A DNA stretch of 26,784 nucleotides from an uncultured Collinsella sp. (GTDB lineage: Bacteria > Actinomycetota > Coriobacteriia > Coriobacteriales > Coriobacteriaceae): assembly GCA_902489775.1 (NCBI GenBank), contig CABUBH010000028.1, forward strand, positions 1 to 26,784, written 5' to 3'. The translations under genes were made by a program, and so were the position numbers. The notes under the pieces are model-generated. The model worked only from the letters and a program-made list of their open reading frames with translations. It was not told the origin of the DNA and did no database searches. Shown here in pieces: positions 1 to 7,050 of this stretch (its first letter is position 1; every line of letters starts with the position of its first letter).

Positions 1-91
1 CTTATCGGTCGATGATTTCAATCCTGCGGCTAGCCGATGTTCTTCGCAAATAAATCCAAGCAAAACGCCGCCGGCAACTCCCCTACTCAAC

Positions 92-141
92 AAAAAAGCC
101 CCGCCAACCGCAATCCCCAAGGGAACCGCGATCAGCGGGGC
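92..141 (-). terminator. Rho-independent terminator after yhcH-like gene
   Basis: Arms GCCCCGC (98-104) and GCGGGGC (135-141) are perfectly complementary. Read on the minus strand they are followed by a run of six T (97-92). It sits about 60 bases past the stop of the YhcH-family gene and would end the galM-lacC-yhcH transcript. The loop is long (about 30 bases) and itself holds a small CCC/GGG hairpin. Positions 1-91 beyond it hold nothing I can assign. Confidence 0.65.
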
Positions 142-201
142 CTAAGCGCGCTCCTCCAAAGGAAAACGCTCGCAACACGAACGGCTCAGCCGAGCAGCGC
201 G

Positions 202-675
202 TTATTCCTCCCAGTAAGCGTCTGCAAGCAGCTTAAAGCAGATCTTCTTGACCGGCTGCGCACCATCGCCCGGGAACTCGAGCGTGGGCATGTGAGGCTC
301 GCCGGCAACGAACAGTGCAAACTTATCGTCAGCAAGATCGCCGGCGATCGAGGCGTCGGAATCGACCAGATCGTAGTCGTCCTTCTCGTCAAACTCCTGG
401 ACCAGCGTCAAGCTGCCCGTAGCGACCTTAAAGGCCTCGCGACCCTCGACATCGATCTGCAGGTCGTGATAGCGCTGATGCGTCTCGTAGTGAGCCTCGG
501 CCTCGGGACGCGTCGTGGGAGCCATGACGTTTGCATAGACCTTGTCGCCCAGAATCGGATGGCTGCCGACCTCGAGCTGCGCCGGATCGTTCTCCTCGAG
601 CCAGTCAATCAGCACATCGAGGCCCTTGAGCATTCCGCGGTATTCCTCGATATCGCCCAATGCACCGTAAATCAT
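202..675 (-). CDS. YhcH/YjgK/YiaL family (DUF386) sugar anomerase-like protein
   Basis: The 157-residue protein matches the DUF386 cupin-like family (E. coli YhcH/NanQ, YiaL, EbgC). Some members speed interconversion of sugar anomers; YhcH/NanQ acts on sialic acid. Family hallmarks visible are the N-terminal MIYGALGDIEEY, the central HQRYHDLQIDVEG block (about residues 66-78), with histidines that coordinate metal in the family, and the late FPGDGAQPVKKICFKL block. Length is normal for the family. The ATG at 675 follows a GAGAGGGG ribosome site with a 6-base spacer and overlaps the TGA of a nagA remnant (ATGA). It is last in a group with lacC and a galM-like gene, so a role in readying amino-sugar or galactose-type anomers is likely. 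The exact substrate is unknown. Confidence 0.88.
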   Translation of the reverse strand: MIYGALGDIEEYRGMLKGLDVLIDWLEENDPAQLEVGSHPILGDKVYANVMAPTTRPEAEAHYETHQRYHDLQIDVEGREAFKVATGSLTLVQEFDEKDDYDLVDSDASIAGDLADDKFALFVAGEPHMPTLEFPGDGAQPVKKICFKLLADAYWEE

Positions 676-842
676 CTAAATCCCCTCTCGGATCGTTTCT
701 TTGGCGGATACTCGATAAACGCGTTACCGACGCTGTTGCCGCCCACATACGTCTCGACCAGGGTAAGGTCGGGATTGAACACGACAACGTCGGCGTCGCG
801 CCCCGACATAATGCTATCGCACTTGTCGTCGACATGAGCTAG
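672..842 (-). pseudogene. 3' remnant of a second nagA
   Basis: Between the lacC stop and yhcH, the minus frame ending in TGA at 674-672 reads AHVDDKCDSIMSGRDADVVV and continues with LTLVETYVGGNSVGNAF. This aligns almost residue for residue with the last 45 or so residues of the intact NagA at 3566-4735 (AHIEDKCGSIMPGRDADFVV, then LTLVETYVGGQSVGNAF). The DNA also aligns closely by eye. No start codon or ribosome site precedes it, and the frame runs in from the lacC stop codon. About 340 residues, including all metal and catalytic residues, are absent, so it cannot be a working deacetylase. The remnant still carries the Shine-Dalgarno of yhcH and overlaps its start, which suggests a former nagA-yhcH coupling. 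Confidence 0.85.
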
Positions 843-872
843 CAAGCGATGCCGGGGCCGACACCCAAACTC

Positions 873-1808
873 TTACAGCTCGGTCACGACAACGCCGTTG
901 TAGACCTCGTCCCAACGGTCCATGACCAGATGGCCGGTCATAGGATCCATGGCGTTGAGCTTGCCGCAAGTGTTGGCGGTACGCAGCACCGTCTCGTCGT
1001 CTGCGCCAGCAGCGATGGCATGCGCGAAGCCTGCGATAGTGGAGTCACCAGAGCCCGTGGCGTTAACGGCAGGGATATCGGGCGTCTTTGCGCGGAACGC
1101 ACGGCCATTGTGGAAGCCAACAGAGCCGGCAGCGCCCATGGACACGACGACCCAGGGGATTTCGGAGAAGCGGGCGTCAGAGGCGAGCGCGGCGCGGAGC
1201 TCGTCCACATCGTCGGTGGTAAAGCTCGTGCCCAGAAGGCCGTTGATCTCGGTCAGGTTAGGCTTGACCAGCTCGGGCTTAATTTCGGACTTAAGGGCGG
1301 CCTCGAGCGAAGCACCCGAGGTATCGAGCAGCACCTTGGCACCGGCGTTCTCGGCAATGCCCGTGATCTTGGCATAGTAGTCTGCCTCGACACCGCGGGG
1401 TAGCGAACCCGAGATGGTAACGACAGCGGCCTTGCTCGCAAGCTCGGTAAACTTGGCAGTAAAGGCATCGAGCTCCTCGGGGGCAATCGTCGGGCCGCTC
1501 TCGAGCAGCTCGGTCTGGTTGCCGGCGTGGAGGATGTTGAGGCAAATGCGAGTCTCGCCCTTGATGGGCACAAAGTCGTTGTTAATACCGTTGGCGTCCA
1601 TGAGCTCAGCCATGTAGGCGCCCATGTGGCCGCCGAGCAGACCTGTTGCCACAACGTCGTCGCCCAGCTGACCCAGCACACGGGCCACGTTGAGGCCCTT
1701 GCCGCCAGCGGTCTTTTCGGGCGTCACACGGTTGACGTCGTCGATAACGAGCTCATCGAGCTGATAGCGCGTATCGACAGACGGGTTCATCGTAACGGTG
1801 AGGATCAT
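873..1808 (-). CDS. lacC: Tagatose-6-phosphate kinase (PfkB/LacC family)
   Basis: A 311-residue PfkB-family sugar kinase. The N-terminus MILTVTMNPSVDTRYQL, the GGKGLNVARVL block (35-45), SGSLPRG (133-139), KPNLTE (182-187) and the ATP-site motif NATGSGDS (249-256, catalytic Asp255) are all present. The sequence resembles LacC and FruK; LacC is preferred because of the galM/lacX-like and Aga-pathway neighbours. It would phosphorylate tagatose-6-phosphate, the product of AgaS, to tagatose-1,6-bisphosphate using ATP in the cytoplasm. ATG at 1808 follows AAGGAG with a good spacer. It lies 59 bases after the epimerase-like gene and is probably co-transcribed with it. 1-phosphofructokinase is the main alternative. 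Confidence 0.85.
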   Translation of the reverse strand: MILTVTMNPSVDTRYQLDELVIDDVNRVTPEKTAGGKGLNVARVLGQLGDDVVATGLLGGHMGAYMAELMDANGINNDFVPIKGETRICLNILHAGNQTELLESGPTIAPEELDAFTAKFTELASKAAVVTISGSLPRGVEADYYAKITGIAENAGAKVLLDTSGASLEAALKSEIKPELVKPNLTEINGLLGTSFTTDDVDELRAALASDARFSEIPWVVVSMGAAGSVGFHNGRAFRAKTPDIPAVNATGSGDSTIAGFAHAIAAGADDETVLRTANTCGKLNAMDPMTGHLVMDRWDEVYNGVVVTEL

Positions 1809-1867
1809 TTTTAGCTCCTTATCTCGCAGGCTCCTTGTGCCTCGCGATACGAGTCGACAAAACGGAA

Positions 1868-2749
1868 TTACAGAATCTCAATCGTGAACGAGCGAACGAC
1901 GGTCTCCTTGGGCTTGGCGACAAGGCAGCCGCGCTTATGCTCAAGCACGTCGTCCTCATCGGAGCAGGTCGAAAGGCCGCCCCAGGGCTCAACCGCCACA
2001 AAATCGCCCTCGGGCTTGCTCCACACAATGAGATATGGGAAGCCCTCAAAGCTCAGGCGGACGCCCTTGTCCTCGCCCTTTTTGGAAAGCGTGACCTGAC
2101 GGCTCTCGAGCACGTCAAAGATGGTCTCCGCAAAATCGAAGAGCTCATGTGACAGAGGCAGCATCTTTCCCACCATGGGGTTCTTGGAGCGATTGGTCAC
2201 GTCAATCAAGCCAGTCGAGGGGACGGCAGTGCAAAGCTCAGCAGCCTCGTCCTTCTCAAAGCGCAGCTCGTAGTCCGTATAGGCCTCGCCCTCATCGAGC
2301 GGACACCTAAAGCCGGGATGACCGCCGATAAAGAACGGCATGTCCTCGGTTCCCTCGTTGGTCACCTCATAGGAGACGCGTACAGCAGCGTCCTCGAGCG
2401 TATAACGAGCGACAAGCTTAAACGGGTACGGATAATCGCTCAGCAGCGCGGCGTTATCCTCCGAAGCCAGGCACATCGCCAGCTCGTTCTCGCTCTGGCT
2501 CAACAGCTTCCACTCCTGTTTGCGCGCAAACCCATGGCGAGCGAGCTTTACATGATGCCCGGCAAACGTCATGGCGCTGTTGTCGCGCAAGCCTCCGCAA
2601 ATCGGGAAGCAAATCGGTGCCTGGCCAGACCACACGGCGGGATCGCCCTGCCACAAGTACTCGCGACCGCCAGCCTCAATCGAGGTAAACGAACCACCAG
2701 CCGTGGACACCTTAATAGAAATCGAATCGTTGGAGAGAGCGTATTCCAT
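1868..2749 (-). CDS. Aldose 1-epimerase family protein (LacX-like)
   Basis: A 293-residue galactose-mutarotase-fold protein. It carries the family histidines in ARHGFAR (70-76) and GGHPGFRCPL (142-151), and the late VAVEPWGGLS segment holding the usual catalytic glutamate. It is closer in style to LacX of lactococcal and streptococcal lactose/tagatose operons than to classical GalM. It would interconvert alpha and beta anomers of a galactose-type sugar in the cytoplasm. The frame could start 12 codons earlier, but ATG at 2749 has an AAAGGA ribosome site with a suitable spacer and gives the usual family N-terminus. It is first in the group epimerase-lacC-yhcH. I see no clear promoter in the 156 bases shared with the divergent flavodoxin gene. 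Confidence 0.85.
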   Translation of the reverse strand: MEYALSNDSISIKVSTAGGSFTSIEAGGREYLWQGDPAVWSGQAPICFPICGGLRDNSAMTFAGHHVKLARHGFARKQEWKLLSQSENELAMCLASEDNAALLSDYPYPFKLVARYTLEDAAVRVSYEVTNEGTEDMPFFIGGHPGFRCPLDEGEAYTDYELRFEKDEAAELCTAVPSTGLIDVTNRSKNPMVGKMLPLSHELFDFAETIFDVLESRQVTLSKKGEDKGVRLSFEGFPYLIVWSKPEGDFVAVEPWGGLSTCSDEDDVLEHKRGCLVAKPKETVVRSFTIEIL

Positions 2750-2905
2750 TGCCCATCCTTTCGAACAACTGCTTTTTGCTCGCAAGTACCCGTCTCGGCC
2801 CTAATCAAAGGACAAACCCGCACGTTCATCGATGCGTCCGGTATCCCAGCCATGCAACGGGGTACCATACAGACATTGATGCAATTACAGCTGAAAGGCC
2901 TTCTT

Positions 2906-3490
2906 ATGCGAACCATCATCCTCTACGCCTCGCGCCATCACGGCAATACGAAAAAGCTCGTGGACGCCATCGTCGAGGCGCACCCCGAGATCGATACCCT
3001 CGATGTGAAGTCACTCGGTAAAAACGAGTATCCCAACCTGCACGAATATCATCTGATCGGTGTCGCCACGGGCATCTATTACTCCGAGATCGACAAGGAC
3101 ATGGCACGCGTGCTCACGAACGTGCTGCAGCCGCAGGACAAGGTGTTTGGCCTTATGACCTACGGTGGCAAAAACAAGTGGTACGGCAAGGATATCGATG
3201 GCATCTGCCGCATGAGGCAGGCCATCTTTATGGGTGTCTACGGCTGCCCCGGCTTTGATACGTGGGGGCCGTTCAAGCTCGCCGGCGGTGTCCAAAAGGG
3301 ACACCCGACCGCTGAGGAAATTAAGGGCGCCGTCGACTTCTTCGACAAGATCGAAGACGAATATGGCGATATCATCGTCGAAGAGTACGCCAAGCGCGAG
3401 AAGCGCCTAGCATACGAGAAGGAGCATCCTGCAGGAGGCCTAGTGGCCGGCGTTAAGCGCACGGCAAAGAAGATCGCTAACAAGCTGTAA
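2906..3490 (+). CDS. Flavodoxin-like protein
   Basis: A 194-residue protein starting MRTIILYASRHHGNTKKLVD. The beta strand followed by SRHHGNTKK matches the flavodoxin FMN-phosphate loop, and ATGIYYSEIDKDM and FGLMTYGGKN fit the later flavin-contact loops. The last 25 or so residues (GLVAGVKRTAKKIANKL) are basic and could lie on a membrane or partner. The frame is open far upstream, but ATG at 2906 has AAAGG about 8 bases before it and gives a standard flavodoxin N-terminus. It is the only plus-strand gene in the sugar locus and is closed off by its own terminator, so it appears to be an independent unit. The redox partner cannot be told from the sequence. Confidence 0.85.
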   Translation: MRTIILYASRHHGNTKKLVDAIVEAHPEIDTLDVKSLGKNEYPNLHEYHLIGVATGIYYSEIDKDMARVLTNVLQPQDKVFGLMTYGGKNKWYGKDIDGICRMRQAIFMGVYGCPGFDTWGPFKLAGGVQKGHPTAEEIKGAVDFFDKIEDEYGDIIVEEYAKREKRLAYEKEHPAGGLVAGVKRTAKKIANKL

Positions 3491-3521
3491 CTGTGAAGGT
3501 GCTTTTGAGCATTTAACCCAT

Positions 3522-3559
3522 ACGGCGGGTCCGAGCAGATTCGGGCCCGCCGTCTTTTT
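3522..3559 (+). terminator. Rho-independent terminator of the flavodoxin gene
   Basis: A 13-base stem (3522-3534 with 3541-3553, one wobble pair, 6-base loop) is followed by TCTTTTT on the plus strand. It sits about 30 bases after the flavodoxin stop and just before the end of the convergent nagA. The minus side has no T-run, so it mainly serves the plus strand. Confidence 0.9.
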
Positions 3560-3565
3560 CTATCG

Positions 3566-4735
3566 TTACTCGGTAAAGGCGTTGCCGACGCTCTGGCCGC
3601 CAACATACGTCTCGACGAGGGTGAGCTCATGGTCGAACACGACAAAGTCGGCGTCGCGACCCGGCATGATGCTGCCGCACTTATCCTCGATGTGCGCGGA
3701 GCGTGCCGGCACCTCGGTTGCCATGCGAATGGCGATATCGGCGCTGGCGATGCCCCAATCGACAATGTTCTTGACGCCCTGGGCAAGCGTGAGCACCGAG
3801 CCGGCAATGCTCTTGCCGTCGGCGAGCCAGCACAGGTTGTCCTTCATGATGACGTCCATGCCACCACTGGTGTAGCTGCCCTCGGGCATGCCGCCGCAGC
3901 CCAGACAGTCAGTGATGAGCACCGTGTGTTGCCAGCCCTTTGCCTGCAGCAGCGCCTTGATGGCGGCAGGGTTAACGTGCTTGCCGTCACAGATGATCTC
4001 GGCGTAGGTCTCGGGCGTGGACATGGCAGCGCCCACGACACCGGGCTCACGGTGATGCAGCCCGCGCTGACCGTTATAGGTATGCGTAAAGCAGCTGGCA
4101 CCGGCGTTGATGGCGGCGATGCACTCATCGTAGGTGGCGTCGGAGTGACCGATGCTGGTCACCACACCCTTGGCATTCAGAGCAGCCGCATAAGCAGCGG
4201 CACCGTCGCGCTCGGCCGCCATGGCGCTCTTAACGATGCGACCACCCGCAGCCTCCTGCCACTGATCGAAGACCTCCTCGGAGGGATCGATCAGGTAAGC
4301 GGGGTTCTGCGCACCCACGTGCTTCATGGTAAAGAAGGGGCCTTCCAGGTAGATGCCCTGAATGCGAGCACCGCAGAAGTCGGGGCCGCGGCCCTCGTCC
4401 GCCTGAGCGATGGCGGCGCAGGCGTCCTTGATCTGCTCGACGCCATCGGTGAACGTCGTGGGCAGCCAGCTGGTGGTGCCGCGACGGGCGAGCTCGGTCG
4501 AGCTGATATCGATGCCCTCGGGATCGTTATCGGTAGTTGAGTGGTTGTAGAAGCCATGGATGTGAGTATCGACCATACCCGGTGCGATCCACGATCCCGT
4601 GTAGTCCTTAATCTCGCAAGAGGGCTCGTCGGCCTGCCAGGCGCCAAAGACGCCATCCTCGACCATAAGATAGCCGCCCAGTTGCGGGCCTGCCGGCAAG
4701 AAGAACTTGTCAGCCTTAATTGCGTACGTGCTCAT
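3566..4735 (-). CDS. nagA: N-acetylglucosamine/galactosamine-6-phosphate deacetylase
   Basis: A 389-residue amidohydrolase of the NagA/AgaA family. It removes acetate from the 6-phosphorylated N-acetyl amino sugar. Motifs seen: DTHIHG (56-61), the metal glutamate in YLEGPFF (Glu131), GHSDA (196-200), HTYNG (218-222), DGKHVNP (250-256) and the catalytic aspartate in ITDCLG (Asp276). Length is standard (E. coli NagA is 382). The frame opens with GTG two codons earlier, but ATG at 4735 has the correctly spaced AAGGAG. It follows agaS, from which it is separated by a strong terminator, so it may rely partly on read-through or its own promoter. In this context the natural substrate is probably GalNAc-6-phosphate, though GlcNAc-6-phosphate is possible. 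Confidence 0.93.
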   Translation of the reverse strand: MSTYAIKADKFFLPAGPQLGGYLMVEDGVFGAWQADEPSCEIKDYTGSWIAPGMVDTHIHGFYNHSTTDNDPEGIDISSTELARRGTTSWLPTTFTDGVEQIKDACAAIAQADEGRGPDFCGARIQGIYLEGPFFTMKHVGAQNPAYLIDPSEEVFDQWQEAAGGRIVKSAMAAERDGAAAYAAALNAKGVVTSIGHSDATYDECIAAINAGASCFTHTYNGQRGLHHREPGVVGAAMSTPETYAEIICDGKHVNPAAIKALLQAKGWQHTVLITDCLGCGGMPEGSYTSGGMDVIMKDNLCWLADGKSIAGSVLTLAQGVKNIVDWGIASADIAIRMATEVPARSAHIEDKCGSIMPGRDADFVVFDHELTLVETYVGGQSVGNAFTE

Positions 4736-4792
4736 ATGCACTCCTTGCTTCTAAAGCAGTTGACTGTAGTGATGCTTATACCCGGTCCATGT

Positions 4793-4835
4793 AAAAACAA
4801 AAAGCGCCCGCCCGCCGTTATGAGCGGACGGGCGC
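4793..4835 (-). terminator. Rho-independent terminator between agaS and nagA
   Basis: GCGCCCGCCCGC (4804-4815) pairs with GCGGACGGGCGC (4824-4835), with one wobble. On the minus strand this is followed by TTTTTGTTTTT. It lies about 20 bases after the agaS stop and about 60 bases before nagA, so nagA expression probably depends on partial read-through or a promoter in 4736-4792. Confidence 0.88.
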
Positions 4836-4853
4836 CCTTACAGGGGGACGCGA

Positions 4854-6020
4854 TTAAGCGGTGAAGGGGTGAATCGTCACGCCCTTAACCACGCGGTTGA
4901 CCGTGCCGGTGGGGCTCGGCGTATCGGGCGTGTTGCCCACGCGCACGGAGTTGAGCAGGCTGATAGCCTGGGCAAACATCACGAACGGCAGAGCAAGGTA
5001 GCCCTCGGGAAGTGCCTCGTAGCCCTTAAAGGTGAAGGACTCACCCTCATAGACGGTGGCACCTTCCTGCTGAACGGCGATGGTGTGCCGAGCGATCTCG
5101 TCGCCACCGATCTCGTTGAGGATGTCGATATCGTACTGACGGGTGTAGGCGTCGTTGTTGACGAACACGAAGACGAGCGTCTTATCGTCGACGAAGGACT
5201 TAGGTCCGTGACGATAGCCCATGGAGGTGTCGTAGGAAGTAGCGACCAGACCGTGAGCGAGCTCGAGGATCTTGAGCTGGCTCTCCTGGGCAAGGCCACC
5301 AAAGGAGCCAGAACCCAAGTAGGTCACGCGGTTGAAGTCGCCAGCCAGGTAATCGGCGATCTCGGGCTCACGGGAGATGACCTCCTCGCCCATCTTGGCG
5401 ATGGTCTCGACCCACTCGGCCTTCTGCTCGTCAGAGGCAGTGTCGAAAATAAGGGTGGAGAGCAGGGTCATGCAGGAATAAGAACCGGTCATGGCGAAGC
5501 CCTTGTCGTTGGCGCGCGGAATGAGCAGCGTCAGCGCATTGGGATCATCGGCAGACTCGACGGCGAGCTTGCCCTCGGGAGCGCAGGTGATGTTGAGGAA
5601 CTTGACGTTGTGGACGAGCTCCTTGGCAACGGCAACGGCGGCAAGGCTCTCGGGGCTGTTGCCAGAGCGGGCAAAGGAAACCACGAGCGTGGGATCCTCG
5701 GCGCGCAGGAAGTCACGCGGGGCGCTCACGATGTCGGTCGTGGCGATGGGCTTAAAGTCGTAGAGATCAGTGTTGCCAGCGTGACGCAGGTACGGGGCGC
5801 AAGTATCGCCAACGTAGTCGGACGTACCGGCACCAGTGAAGACAACGGACAGACGACCCTCGCCCATAGCGCGAGCCTCGGCCAGGAAGGCCTCGATGGC
5901 CTCCTTGTTCTCGCGATAGATGTTGAGCGTATCACGCCAAAGCTCGGGCTGCTGAGCAATCTCGGCCGTGGTGATCTGGGCGCCGAGCTCGGTGAGCTCC
6001 TCGACACTCTTCTCGAACAT
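4854..6020 (-). CDS. agaS: SIS-domain galactosamine-6-phosphate deaminase/isomerase
   Basis: A 388-residue protein with two SIS sugar-isomerase domains, of the AgaS family. It would turn galactosamine-6-phosphate into tagatose-6-phosphate and ammonia. The first domain shows VVFTGAGTSDYVGD (about 59-72) and the phosphosugar-binding SFARSGNSPES (about 114-124). The second shows YLGSGSFGGLAQES (about 234-247) and the MGYRHGPKSFVDD block (about 265-277) typical of AgaS and of GlmS isomerase domains. Length is normal. ATG at 6020 follows AGAGAGG by about 8 bases. It has its own promoter with a likely repressor site upstream and a terminator downstream, next to nagA and the GntR gene. Confidence 0.93.
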   Translation of the reverse strand: MFEKSVEELTELGAQITTAEIAQQPELWRDTLNIYRENKEAIEAFLAEARAMGEGRLSVVFTGAGTSDYVGDTCAPYLRHAGNTDLYDFKPIATTDIVSAPRDFLRAEDPTLVVSFARSGNSPESLAAVAVAKELVHNVKFLNITCAPEGKLAVESADDPNALTLLIPRANDKGFAMTGSYSCMTLLSTLIFDTASDEQKAEWVETIAKMGEEVISREPEIADYLAGDFNRVTYLGSGSFGGLAQESQLKILELAHGLVATSYDTSMGYRHGPKSFVDDKTLVFVFVNNDAYTRQYDIDILNEIGGDEIARHTIAVQQEGATVYEGESFTFKGYEALPEGYLALPFVMFAQAISLLNSVRVGNTPDTPSPTGTVNRVVKGVTIHPFTA

Positions 6021-6060
6021 TTCTAATACCTCTCTCTAGAAGTAATCCTCTGACGTGCAA

Positions 6061-6096
6061 TTATACACTTCAGTTGGTTATCTGGTAGTAACCAGT
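6061..6096 (-). promoter_or_regulatory. agaS promoter with GntR-type operator
   Basis: On the minus strand a perfect TATAAT (6066-6061) lies about 40 bases before the agaS start. Upstream, CTGGT-AGTA-ACCAG (6083-6096) is a perfect palindrome covering the expected -35 zone; no good -35 hexamer is visible. The TGGT-N4-ACCA core matches the known sites of HutC-type amino-sugar regulators (DasR, NagR/YvoA). The same core is found before the PTS operon. Repression by the neighbouring GntR protein is inferred. Confidence 0.75.
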
Positions 6097-6134
6097 TAAA
6101 TGCAAAGAATCATCATATGGAAACGATGCGAACA

Positions 6135-6866
6135 CTAGTCGCTACGCTGGTGGTAAACCTTGTATTTAAACTGATCGGCACGAGCAACCGAGAGTGTATA
6201 CTCCACAACCTCGTTTGACTCGTTATACGTAGTCCTGACCAAATCGAGCACAGGCGAGCCCTCGACAATTCCCAAAAGGTGAGCGTCGGTGGGACGGGCT
6301 ATGCTCGCATAGAACTCCTCCTCGGCCACGCGTATCTTTTGCTGAAAGTCTTGCTCAATCACATCGTAAAGCGGCTTACGCTCCAGCAGCGGTCGCTTTA
6401 GGGACAAAAATTGACGAACTGGTAGATAGCTGCGTTCGACCATCATGGGCATGTTGTCGGCAGAACGAAGGCGCTTGAGCTTAAAAATGCGATCGCCGAT
6501 ACGCAATCCCATATGCTCGGCCAGATTCTTATCGGCCTCCATCTCGCAAAACTCGAGAATCGTGGTCTCGGGGTCGCGACCCATCGCGCGCATCTGCTCG
6601 GTAAAGCTGTAGGACTGCATAAGATTGGTTGCCTTTGCCGAACGGTCGGTCACAAAGGTACCGCGACCGTGCTGCCGAACCACCAATCCTAAACGCTCCA
6701 GTTCCTGCAGAGCCAGGCGTACCGTAGTGCGCGAGAGACCATAGCGCTCCGATAGTTCGCGCTCGGAAGGAATCATGTCACCGGCGCGATATTCATGGTC
6801 GATCTTTTCGGTCAGAATATCGACCAGCTGATCGTACAGCGGTTGCTTACGCGCTCCGATCGCCAT
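6135..6866 (-). CDS. GntR/HutC-family regulator of the GalNAc locus
   Basis: A 243-residue regulator. Residues 9-74 form the GntR winged helix (PLYDQLVDILTEKI, then GDMIPSERELSERYGLSRTT, then GRGTFV). The rest is a UTRA ligand domain, which in HutC-type proteins binds small effectors such as phosphosugars. The ATG at 6866 is preceded by GGGAGGA; a TTG seven codons upstream also opens the frame but overlaps this ribosome site. It sits between the PTS operon and agaS, facing the same way. It probably represses both through TGGT-N4-ACCA sites and releases on binding an amino-sugar phosphate such as GalNAc-6-P or GalN-6-P. By position it corresponds to the non-DeoR Aga regulators of Gram-positive bacteria. 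The effector is not shown by the sequence. Confidence 0.92.
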   Translation of the reverse strand: MAIGARKQPLYDQLVDILTEKIDHEYRAGDMIPSERELSERYGLSRTTVRLALQELERLGLVVRQHGRGTFVTDRSAKATNLMQSYSFTEQMRAMGRDPETTILEFCEMEADKNLAEHMGLRIGDRIFKLKRLRSADNMPMMVERSYLPVRQFLSLKRPLLERKPLYDVIEQDFQQKIRVAEEEFYASIARPTDAHLLGIVEGSPVLDLVRTTYNESNEVVEYTLSVARADQFKYKVYHQRSD

Positions 6867-6914
6867 CCTATCCTCCCATTTTCTCAAACTCGGCTACTAC
6901 CTTGGGTGTCTAGC

Positions 6915-6941
6915 ATTATCTGTCTGCCACACCCGAATCAA
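6915..6941 (-). promoter_or_regulatory. Possible promoter of the GntR gene
   Basis: On the minus strand TTGATT (6941-6936) and GATAAT (6920-6915) are separated by 15 bases, about 50 bases before the regulator start and just downstream of the PTS operon terminator. The spacer is shorter than ideal, so this is tentative. Confidence 0.4.
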
Positions 6942-6950
6942 CAAGAAAAC

Positions 6951-6984
6951 AAAAGCCGCGCGCTCTTTCGAGCACGCGGCTTTT
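6951..6984 (-). terminator. Terminator of the GalNAc PTS operon
   Basis: A 15-base stem (6951-6965 with 6970-6984, one wobble on the minus strand, 4-base loop) ends in TTTTGTTTTC on the minus strand. It lies about 65 bases after the agaE stop and separates the PTS operon from the regulator gene. The arms begin and end in AAAA/TTTT, so it could also work on the plus strand. Confidence 0.88.
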
Positions 6985-7050
6985 AACATACACATGGCTT
7001 AAGGGGTCGGGGTGTGAGCCGCGTAGGGACACACCCCTCAAGCTAGAGCC

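Noticed and set aside
1..145. Hydrophobic open frame on the minus strand running off the left edge
   Set aside because: It passes through the likely terminator at 92-141, begins after a stop with no ATG, GTG or ribosome site, and the protein is not recognised. It could be the start of a real gene only if a TTG is used.
37..837. Plus-strand open frame of 266 codons across yhcH and the lacC end
   Set aside because: It is antisense to the well-supported yhcH gene and the nagA remnant, has no ribosome site and no recognisable protein pattern.
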